Origin: Actinomycetes bacterium
Lineage (GTDB): Bacteria > Actinomycetota > Actinomycetes > S36-B12 > UBA10799
Reading direction: 5' to 3'
Assembly (NCBI GenBank): GCA_029779995.1
Contig: JAKOZM010000214.1
Coordinates: 1 to 12,602, forward strand
Length of the DNA stretch: 12,602 nucleotides
Below, one piece after another: positions 5,434 through 11,566 of this stretch. Position 1 is the first letter of the stretch. The number at the start of each line of letters is the position of its first letter. Made by a program: the position numbers and the translations under genes. The notes beneath the pieces are model-generated. The model saw only the letters and a program-made list of their open reading frames with translations, was not told where the DNA came from and ran no database searches.

Positions 5434-6960
5434 ATGCGTAGCTTGCTCCTGATCGGTCTGGCATCGGCGCTGTGCGCCTGTGGTGCCTCGGCGCCCAACG
5501 AATCGGTGGCGCAGGCCGTGAGTCCCAGCCCCGCATCCCTCGCGCCGTCCAGCGCCGCAGGAACGGACCAATTGGGCAAGGGTGACCGGGTCGGGCAACT
5601 CCTGATGCCCGCAGTGAACAGCCTCGACCCGGCGGAGGCCAGAAACCTGGTCCGCACCACAAAACCTGGAGGCATCATCCTCATGGCCCCGGGCACAGCC
5701 GCGCAGTGGAAGCGGGTGGTGAAGGCGGCCCAGCAGGAAGCCCGCCGGCTCGGCATACCACCTCTGCTGGTCGGGACTGACCAGGAGAACGGCACGCTGG
5801 TCCAGCGCATGCGGATGCCGGTGACCCTGCCCGGGGCCATGGTGCTTGGGGCTGCCGTCGCTGGCGACGCGCAACGGGGTCAGCAGGCGGCATCGCAGAT
5901 CGCGGACCTGACCGGGCGCTGGCTGGCCGCCGGGGGCGTGAACATCGATTTCGCCCCGGTCGCCGACGTGAACGTACGCCCCAGCAACCCCGTCATCGGC
6001 ATCCGCTCACCCGGCGCCTTCCCCGGTGTGGTCGCGGACGCTGTGGTGGGCCAGGTGGGCGGTTTCGACCAGGCCAATGTGCTGTCCACAGCCAAGCACT
6101 TCCCCGGACATGGCGACACGGCCACCGACAGCCACCTCGGCCTGGCCAAGGTGACCCACTCGCGCGCCCAGATGGACCGCATTGACCTGCCGCCCTTCCA
6201 GGCGGCTGTGGATGCCGGGATCCCAGCGATCATGGTGGCCCACGTGACGGTGCCGGCATATGACACCAAGCCCGCGACCGTGTCCAAGAAGATCGTGACG
6301 GGCATTCTGCGTGACCGGATGGGATACGACGGACTCGTGGTCAGTGACTCGTTGGGGATGGGCGCAGTCGCCAGCCGCCCGAACCTTGCCGCTGAGGTGG
6401 TGTCTGCCGGCGTGGACGTTCTGCTCATGCCCAATGATCCACTGGCTGCGGCCGCCCAGGTCCGGCGATCGGTGTCGCCAGAACGGATCAACGAGGCGGT
6501 CCGGCATGTCATGGCTGCCAAGCAGCGGTTGGGCCTGCTTGAGGCCGGCCCCGAGTACCCGAAGCCCCCAAGCACCAAGCAGTCGCGGGACACCGCCCGG
6601 ACCACCGCTGCCGCAGGCATCACGGTGCTCGGGACCTGCCGGAACCTCGTGCGCAACGGGGCGACGGTGGTGGGTTCGGGTGCAGTGGCAACCGGAGTGC
6701 GCAAGGGTCTGCGCGCCGCCGGTGTGGGCAGCGGGCCGACGCGTGTCGTGGTGAGTGCGTCGTCGCCGGGCAGCACCGATGTGTGGGTGGCCACTGACAC
6801 CCCGTATGTTGCCCTCAACGCCCCGGCGCGGCAACGGGTGCTCACCTACGGCGATGTGGTGGCCTCAGGCTGGGCAGCCGGGCAGGCGATTGCCGGTCAA
6901 CTCGACACCCTCGGCGGGCTGCCGGTCAAAGGGCCGAGGCCGTGTGCGGCGGTCGGCTGA
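5434..6960 (+). CDS. nagZ: GH3 beta-N-acetylhexosaminidase lipoprotein (NagZ/LpqI-like)
   Basis: Predicted to remove terminal N-acetylglucosamine from muropeptides or other glycans at the cell surface. The 508 residues begin with a lipoprotein signal: hydrophobic core to residue 15, then the lipobox LCAC, with lipidation expected on Cys16. A low-complexity Ser/Pro/Ala linker follows to about residue 45. The GH3 barrel shows GTDQENG (114-120), the family signature KHFPGHGDTATDSH (221-234, with the NagZ-type catalytic Asp/His loop) and VVSDSLGMGA (302-311, nucleophile Asp305). After the barrel (about 370) comes a further domain of about 130 residues, longer than in minimal NagZ proteins and without motifs I recognise. 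In-frame codons at 5347 and 5401 would bury the lipobox, so 5434 is preferred. The mycobacterial equivalent would be LpqI. The gene is convergent with the RCK pair, seven bases away. Confidence 0.85.
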   Translation: MRSLLLIGLASALCACGASAPNESVAQAVSPSPASLAPSSAAGTDQLGKGDRVGQLLMPAVNSLDPAEARNLVRTTKPGGIILMAPGTAAQWKRVVKAAQQEARRLGIPPLLVGTDQENGTLVQRMRMPVTLPGAMVLGAAVAGDAQRGQQAASQIADLTGRWLAAGGVNIDFAPVADVNVRPSNPVIGIRSPGAFPGVVADAVVGQVGGFDQANVLSTAKHFPGHGDTATDSHLGLAKVTHSRAQMDRIDLPPFQAAVDAGIPAIMVAHVTVPAYDTKPATVSKKIVTGILRDRMGYDGLVVSDSLGMGAVASRPNLAAEVVSAGVDVLLMPNDPLAAAAQVRRSVSPERINEAVRHVMAAKQRLGLLEAGPEYPKPPSTKQSRDTARTTAAAGITVLGTCRNLVRNGATVVGSGAVATGVRKGLRAAGVGSGPTRVVVSASSPGSTDVWVATDTPYVALNAPARQRVLTYGDVVASGWAAGQAIAGQLDTLGGLPVKGPRPCAAVG

Positions 6961-6967
6961 GCCCCGT

Positions 6968-7621
6968 CTAGTGCAGTAGATCGGCGAGCGCCTTCTCCTG
7001 CTCGTCGGTCGCGACGAAGAGCAACTCGTCACCCACCTCGAGCGGATCGTCCTGACTGGCAGCGATGACGCGGTCCTCGCGCAGAATCGCCACCAGTGCG
7101 GTGTCCACCGGCCACTCCACGTCCCCGACCGCTCGGCCGATCACATTGGAGTCGTGGGGCAACGTCATCTCGACGAGGTTGGTCTTGCTCTGCCGGAAGG
7201 TGAGCAGGCGCACCAGGTCACCGACCGCGACCGCCTCCTCGACCAAGGCGCTGAGCAGACGCGGGGTGGAGACCGCCACGTCGACCCCCCACATCTCATC
7301 GAAGAGCCATTCATTCTTCGGGTGGTTCACGCGGGCCACGACGCGAGGTACGCCGTACTCGGTCTTGGCCAGCAAGGACACCACCAGGTTGACCTTGTCG
7401 TCGCCGGTGGCGGCCACCACGACCTGGCACTGCTCCAGACCCACGAGGTCCAGCGAGGCCATCTCGCAGGCGTCGGCCTTGACGACCTCAACCCCCTCGA
7501 TGCGGCTGCGCTCCACGAGTGCGGCGTCACGATCGATCAGCAACACGTCGTGACCGATACCGGCGAGTTCACGCGCAATGGACTTGCCGACCTTGCCGGC
7601 CCCGGCGATGGCAACCTTCAT
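6968..7621 (-). CDS. ceoC: RCK potassium-transport regulator, second of pair (CeoC/TrkA-like)
   Basis: This 217-residue cytosolic regulator has an N-terminal RCK_N Rossmann domain with GAGKVG (Gly7, Gly9, Gly12), the ribose-binding acidic residue Asp30 at the end of the second strand, and ATGDDKVN (71-78). A smaller RCK_C domain follows (about 135-215). Such proteins bind NAD(H), ATP/ADP or c-di-AMP and gate potassium transporters. Phrases such as AATGDDKVN, LLAKTEYGVPRVVARVNHPKNEWLF and WGVDVAVSTPR match what I remember of M. tuberculosis CeoC. Its ATG overlaps the stop of the preceding RCK gene (ATGA), so the two are coupled and likely act as a pair. No TrkH/KtrB pore gene is in the window; the nearest transporter is the KimA-like protein transcribed the other way. 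Confidence 0.88.
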   Translation of the reverse strand: MKVAIAGAGKVGKSIARELAGIGHDVLLIDRDAALVERSRIEGVEVVKADACEMASLDLVGLEQCQVVVAATGDDKVNLVVSLLAKTEYGVPRVVARVNHPKNEWLFDEMWGVDVAVSTPRLLSALVEEAVAVGDLVRLLTFRQSKTNLVEMTLPHDSNVIGRAVGDVEWPVDTALVAILREDRVIAASQDDPLEVGDELLFVATDEQEKALADLLH

Positions 7622-8283
7622 TCCGGGCTCACCGCCTTACCCGCGCAGTGCTCGGACACGTCATCCACCGACTCCTTCGCCGTCAGCATCACAGGGTCGT
7701 CACCCTCTTGCAGCACACTGTCCGCCGTGGGGACAATCACACCGCCCTCCCGGTAGATCATGGCCACTCGGGTGGGTTGGCCGTACGTCAGGTCCTCGGC
7801 CCGGTGCCCGTACCAGGACCGGTCCAGGTTGACGCGGTGCAGCACCACCGCACCGGTGTCGTCGCTCCACAGCTTCTCCGGATCGCCGGGCAACAACTGC
7901 CGCATCATCTGCTCGGTCGTCCACGCAACGGTGGCGACCGTGGGGATGCCGAGGCGGGCGTAGATCGCGGCCCGTCGGGGGTCGTAGATGCGCGCCACGA
8001 CCCGGTCCACGGAGAACTTCTCACGCGCCACCCGGGCCGCAACGATGTTCGAGTTGTCGCCGCTGCTGACAGCAGCGAACGCCTGTGCGTGCTCGATGCC
8101 GGCCGTGAGCAAGGTGTCGCGGTCGAAGCCGATACCTTGCACGGTGAGCCCTTGGAAGGCCGAGCCCAGGCGTGCGAACGAATCCGCACTCTGGTCGATG
8201 ACCGACACGGAGTGGCCGATGTCGTCGAGCGTGCGCGCCAGCCGGGAACCTACGCGGCCGCAGCCCATCACCACAAAATGCAC
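7618..8283 (-). CDS. ceoB: RCK potassium-transport regulator, first of pair (CeoB/TrkA-like)
   Basis: This 221-residue RCK protein has RCK_N with GCGRVG (Gly7, Gly9, Gly12), Asp30, FDRDTLLTAGIEHAQAF (about 53-69) and SSGDNSNIVAARVA (73-86), then RCK_C (about 137-215). The GTG start at 8283 begins the protein just before the first beta strand, the usual place. An open frame extends to 8592 but would run antisense through the transporter start. A TAGCGT -10 element seven bases before the GTG, without a ribosome binding site, points to a leaderless mRNA. The pair resembles M. tuberculosis CeoB and CeoC in order and in being divergent from a large APC-type transporter. The C-terminal ten or so residues look unstructured. 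Confidence 0.87.
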   Translation of the reverse strand: MHFVVMGCGRVGSRLARTLDDIGHSVSVIDQSADSFARLGSAFQGLTVQGIGFDRDTLLTAGIEHAQAFAAVSSGDNSNIVAARVAREKFSVDRVVARIYDPRRAAIYARLGIPTVATVAWTTEQMMRQLLPGDPEKLWSDDTGAVVLHRVNLDRSWYGHRAEDLTYGQPTRVAMIYREGGVIVPTADSVLQEGDDPVMLTAKESVDDVSEHCAGKAVSPE

Positions 8284-8290
8284 GAGGTTC

Positions 8291-8296
8291 ACGCTA
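8291..8296 (-). promoter_or_regulatory. -10 element of the RCK pair, probably leaderless
   Basis: On the minus strand TAGCGT is followed by seven bases and GTG 8283, with no Shine-Dalgarno sequence. The hexamer and spacing equal those of the ROK kinase. No strong -35 is visible. Confidence 0.5.
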
Positions 8297-8300
8297 CTCG

Positions 8301-8312
8301 CCGTGATCACGG
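8301..8312. promoter_or_regulatory. Perfect 12-bp palindrome CCGTGATCACGG, candidate operator
   Basis: It lies four bases upstream of the RCK -10 element, between the -35 and -10 positions, where a bound dimeric repressor would block transcription. Confidence 0.4.
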
Positions 8313-8331
8313 AAAGGTACAACAGTGTGCC

Positions 8332-8342
8332 TACGTAACGTA
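8332..8342. promoter_or_regulatory. Perfect 11-bp palindrome TACGTaACGTA, candidate operator
   Basis: It covers the -35 position of the KimA-like transporter promoter (its -10 is at 8362-8367). It differs in sequence from the palindrome at 8301, so two regulators or two unrelated sites are implied. Confidence 0.35.
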
Positions 8343-8361
8343 TCGGCAATGTTGGCAGGGC

Positions 8362-8367
8362 TACAGT
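8362..8367 (+). promoter_or_regulatory. -10 element of the KimA-like transporter, probably leaderless
   Basis: TACAGT is followed by seven bases and GTG 8375, without a Shine-Dalgarno sequence. A TTGGCA at 8352-8357 is far too close to serve as its -35. Confidence 0.45.
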
Positions 8368-8374
8368 TTGTGAC

Positions 8375-10360
8375 GTGCTCACACCCAAGGAGCTGCTGCT
8401 AGGCCGCGCACAGCGCAGCGACAGGCTGCATTCCACCTTGCTTCCCAAACGCATCGCCTTGCCGGTGTTCGCCTCGGACGCGCTGTCATCGGTGTCGTAC
8501 GCGACGCAAGAGATCCTGCTGGTGCTGTCGCTGGGCGGGCTGGCCTTCTTCCACTTCGCCCCATGGGTGGGACTCATGGTGGTGGCGGTCATGCTCGTCG
8601 TGGTGGCGTCCTACCGGCAGAACGTGCACGCGTATCCCAGCGGTGGCGGTGACTACGAAGTGGTCACCAAGAACCTCGGTCCCAACGCTGGCCTGACAGT
8701 CGCCAGCGCCCTGCTGGTCGACTACATCCTGACTGTGGCGGTGTCGATGTCCGCGGCCTCCGCCAACGTGGCCTCCGCGATCCCCTGGTTCGGCAACCAT
8801 CTGATCTTCCTGACTGTCAGCCTGATTGTCCTGATCACGGTGATGAATCTGCGCGGCGTGCGGGAGTCCGGGACCCTCTTCGCCATCCCCACGTACGCGT
8901 TCATCTTCGCCATCTTCGCCATGATCATCACCGCGGGCGTGAAACTGGCGATGGGACAGACCATCCTCGCGCAGTCCGCCGGCTACGAGATCAAGCCGGA
9001 GTCGACCTTCACGGGACTGGCTCTGGTGTTCCTGATCGCCCGGGCCTTCTCGTCGGGGTGCACCGCCTTGACCGGAGTCGAGGCCATCTCGAACGGCGTG
9101 CCAGCGTTCCGCAAGCCCAAGAGCGCGAACGCGGCCTCCACCTTGGTGATGCTCGGGGTGCTGAGCGTGACGATGTTCATGTCCATCACGATCCTGGCCC
9201 TGGTCACCAAGGTGAAGGTCACGGAGTTCAACTCTGATCTGATCGGATTACCTGCAGGCGAGGATCAGAAGACGGTGATCGCCCAGATCGCGCAGGCAGT
9301 GTTCAGCAATTTCCCACCGATGTTCATCTTCGTGTCCACGGTCACGGCCCTGATCCTGGTGCTGGCAGCCAACACCGCTTTCAACGGTTTCCCCGTACTC
9401 GGATCGATCCTGGCGCAGGACTCGTACTTGCCGCGGCAGCTGCACAACCGGGGCGACCGGCTGGCGTTCAGCAACGGCATCGTGACCTTGGCGTTCCTGG
9501 CCATGATCCTGGTGATCGTCTTCAAGGCCAGCGTGACCGCGCTGATCCAGCTCTACATCGTGGGTGTCTTCATCAGCTTCACGCTGAGTCAGCTCGGCAT
9601 GATCCGGCACTGGACCCGGCTACTGCGCGTCGAAGAGGACCCCACGGTACGCCGCTCATACCAGAACCGGCGGATCGTGAACGCGATCGGCTTCATGATG
9701 ACCGGCAGTGTGCTGATCATCGTGCTCGCGACGAAATTCACTCGCGGCGCCTGGATCGTCTGCATCGCGATCCCCGTGCTGTTCCTGATCATGAAGGCCA
9801 TTCAGAAGCACTACGAGCGGGTTGCCATCGAGTTGACGCCTGAGGACAACGAGCGCTTCCTGCTGCCGGCCCGAGTGCATGCCGTGGTCCTCGTCGCGAA
9901 ACTGCACAAACCGACGCTGCGCGCGCTGGCCTATGCCCGGGCGACGCGGCCCTCGACGCTGGAGGCACTGACTGTCGAGGTGTCTGAAGGGGAGTCCGAG
10001 GCCCTGATCGATGAGTGGGAACGCCGCCAGATCCCCGTCACGCTCAAAGTGCTCGAGAGCCCATTCCGGGAGATCACCCGCCCGGTGGTGGACTACGTCC
10101 GCAGCATCCGGCGGGACAGCCCGCGGGACCTGGTGACGGTCTATGTCCCGGAGTACGTCGTGGGCCACTGGTGGGAGCATCTGCTGCACAACCAGAGCGC
10201 ATTGCGCCTGAAGAGCCGCCTGCTGTTCACGCCGGGAATCATGGTGGTCAGCGTGCCGTGGCAGTTGGAGTCCAGCGATCGTGTGCTGGAGAAACAGGAG
10301 GCGCAGGCCCCCGGCGCCCTGTACCGGGGTCTGCCCAGCCAGTCCCCGGTCGATAAGTGA
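8375..10360 (+). CDS. KimA-like potassium importer (APC superfamily)
   Basis: This 661-residue membrane protein would commonly be annotated as an amino-acid permease, but it resembles the Bacillus potassium importer KimA (YdaO). About 12 membrane segments span residues 27-475 and a cytosolic domain of about 170 residues follows (VHAVVLVAKL 501-510 to VVSVPWQL 624-631), as in KimA, where this universal-stress-like part binds c-di-AMP. Shared blocks are SDALSSVSYA (34-43), YPSGGGDYE (87-95), LLVDYILTVAVSMSA (113-127), AFSSGCTALTGVEAISN (224-240), LVLAANTAFNGFP (328-340), RGDRLAFSNGI (359-369) and LYIVGVFISFTLSQ (393-406). The potassium-site residues I recall for KimA (Asp36, Tyr43, Tyr118, Thr121, Ser125) fall on Asp35, Tyr42, Tyr117, Thr120 and Ser124. 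Divergent RCK genes support potassium transport. The GTG at 8375 follows a -10 element, suggesting a leaderless mRNA. Confidence 0.8.
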   Translation: MLTPKELLLGRAQRSDRLHSTLLPKRIALPVFASDALSSVSYATQEILLVLSLGGLAFFHFAPWVGLMVVAVMLVVVASYRQNVHAYPSGGGDYEVVTKNLGPNAGLTVASALLVDYILTVAVSMSAASANVASAIPWFGNHLIFLTVSLIVLITVMNLRGVRESGTLFAIPTYAFIFAIFAMIITAGVKLAMGQTILAQSAGYEIKPESTFTGLALVFLIARAFSSGCTALTGVEAISNGVPAFRKPKSANAASTLVMLGVLSVTMFMSITILALVTKVKVTEFNSDLIGLPAGEDQKTVIAQIAQAVFSNFPPMFIFVSTVTALILVLAANTAFNGFPVLGSILAQDSYLPRQLHNRGDRLAFSNGIVTLAFLAMILVIVFKASVTALIQLYIVGVFISFTLSQLGMIRHWTRLLRVEEDPTVRRSYQNRRIVNAIGFMMTGSVLIIVLATKFTRGAWIVCIAIPVLFLIMKAIQKHYERVAIELTPEDNERFLLPARVHAVVLVAKLHKPTLRALAYARATRPSTLEALTVEVSEGESEALIDEWERRQIPVTLKVLESPFREITRPVVDYVRSIRRDSPRDLVTVYVPEYVVGHWWEHLLHNQSALRLKSRLLFTPGIMVVSVPWQLESSDRVLEKQEAQAPGALYRGLPSQSPVDK

Positions 10361-11472
10361 CCGAACTCCACCTGGATTCCGCAGCCGACTCCGGGCAGTG
10401 TGTGGGTCGCCTGGACGGCCAAGTGGTGTTCGTGCGCGGGGGTCTGCCCGGGGAGACCGTGTTGGTCGAACTGACGCAGCAGAAGCGCCGATTCGCCCGC
10501 GCCCGGCTGCTGCAGGTCGACGTCCCCAGCCCGCACCGGATCCCATCGGACTGCGCCTGGTTCCCGGCCTGTGGTGGTTGTGCCTGGCGTCACACGACGG
10601 CTGAGGAGCAACTGCGGATCAAGGCCGACGTTCTGCAGTCCACGCTGCGCAAGATGGGCGGCGTCGACATGCCGGTCTCCGTGCGCAGCCTAGGCCGGCG
10701 CAACGGCTGGCGGACTCGCGTGACGCTACAGGTGGATGAGCACGGCCGGCCCGGATTCCACGAGGTCGGCAGCCACGACGTAGTCGCCGTTGAGCACTGT
10801 CTGCAGGCGGCGTCGGCGCTGGCCCTCGAGGAGATCCTGGCTCAGCGCTGGCCCGACGTGGACCGCGTCGCGGTGAGTGTGAGCCAGGCCGGTCGGTCAG
10901 TGATCGCCGGCTCGCGAACCTTCGGCCCCGCAGGGCATCACGACACCGTGTTCGGCAGATCCTTCAGTCGTGCGGTCGACGGCTTCTGGCAGTCGCATGT
11001 CGATGCCCCGCAGACCTTGGCGGGAGCCGTGCGAGAACTCGCGGAACCCGTCGAGCGTGTCGTCGATCTCTATGCCGGGGTGGGTTTGTTCGGTCTGATC
11101 CTGCTCGATGCGATGCCGGGCGCGTCGGTGACCCTGGTGGAGGGTGATCGGGTGGCCGCCCGGCACGCCCGGCGCAACGCGGCCGGGGCTGCCCGAGTGC
11201 TGGCCGTCGACGTCCGGCGCTGGCGCCCCGAGGCCTGTGACCTGGTGGTCTTGGATCCGCCACGCGCCGGTGCCGGTGCGCAGGTGGTAGGCCACATCGT
11301 GGCCGCGGGACCCCGCACGGTGATCTACGTGTCTTGCGACGCCCCGACCCTGGCCCGCGATCTGAAGACGTTTGCGACCGCTGGATATCTACCAGACCAC
11401 ATCGAGGGCTTCGACCTGTTCCCCGCAACCGCGCATGTGGAGACGATCGTGCGGCTACGGCGTGCGACCTGA
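10357..11472 (+). CDS. TRAM-domain 4Fe-4S RNA (uracil-5-)-methyltransferase, RlmC/RlmD/TrmA family
   Basis: This enzyme uses S-adenosylmethionine to make 5-methyluridine in 23S rRNA or tRNA. The 371 residues comprise an N-terminal TRAM beta-barrel (about 1-58), a 4Fe-4S site of Cys66-x5-Cys72-x2-Cys75 plus Cys148, and a C-terminal Rossmann methyltransferase: FWQSH (210-214), VVDLYAGVGLFG (235-246), Glu262, VVLDPPRAGAG (297-307), YVSCDAPTLARDL (324-336, nucleophile Cys327) and the base Glu362 in HVETI. All catalytic residues are present. The length is slightly short for the family (about 400-450). Which uridine is methylated cannot be told. The GTG start overlaps the transporter stop by four bases (GTGA) and no ribosome binding site is seen, so translation is probably coupled to it. 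Confidence 0.88.
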   Translation: MTELHLDSAADSGQCVGRLDGQVVFVRGGLPGETVLVELTQQKRRFARARLLQVDVPSPHRIPSDCAWFPACGGCAWRHTTAEEQLRIKADVLQSTLRKMGGVDMPVSVRSLGRRNGWRTRVTLQVDEHGRPGFHEVGSHDVVAVEHCLQAASALALEEILAQRWPDVDRVAVSVSQAGRSVIAGSRTFGPAGHHDTVFGRSFSRAVDGFWQSHVDAPQTLAGAVRELAEPVERVVDLYAGVGLFGLILLDAMPGASVTLVEGDRVAARHARRNAAGAARVLAVDVRRWRPEACDLVVLDPPRAGAGAQVVGHIVAAGPRTVIYVSCDAPTLARDLKTFATAGYLPDHIEGFDLFPATAHVETIVRLRRAT

Positions 11473-11497
11473 AGCGCACCGGCCAGAGCTTGCCTCG

Positions 11498-11520
11498 GGG
11501 ACGTCCCTCACCGCGCGGTG
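11498..11520. promoter_or_regulatory. Two adjacent palindromes upstream of acnA
   Basis: GGGACGTCCC (11498-11507) and CACCGCGCGGTG (11509-11520) are both perfect and one base apart, in the 94-bp gap between the methyltransferase and aconitase. They sit over the -35 position of the acnA promoter. They could be regulator sites or, the second one, the stem of a terminator for the preceding gene; no T-tract follows. Confidence 0.35.
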
Positions 11521-11528
11521 GGCCGCAC

Positions 11529-11534
11529 TAGGCT
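11529..11534 (+). promoter_or_regulatory. Candidate -10 element of acnA
   Basis: TAGGCT fits TANNNT; a transcript would begin near 11541 and carry a leader of about 26 bases with the ribosome binding site GGGAG (11556-11560) six bases before GTG 11567. Confidence 0.4.
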
Positions 11535-11566
11535 AGGAGGGCAATCCGACGAGATGGGAGACGTGT

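Noticed and set aside
6961..6967. Terminator between the GH3 gene and the RCK pair
   Set aside because: Only seven bases separate the convergent stops and no hairpin with a T-tract was seen on either side.
7519..8373. 284-codon plus-strand open frame
   Set aside because: Antisense to the two RCK genes, which carry full NAD-binding motifs.
8284..8374. ydaO/KimA-type c-di-AMP riboswitch before the transporter
   Set aside because: The spacer is only 91 bases, is shared with a divergent gene, and the promoter lies just before the start codon, leaving no leader.
9656..10546. 296-codon minus-strand open frame
   Set aside because: Antisense to the transporter and methyltransferase, low-complexity Arg/Gly composition.
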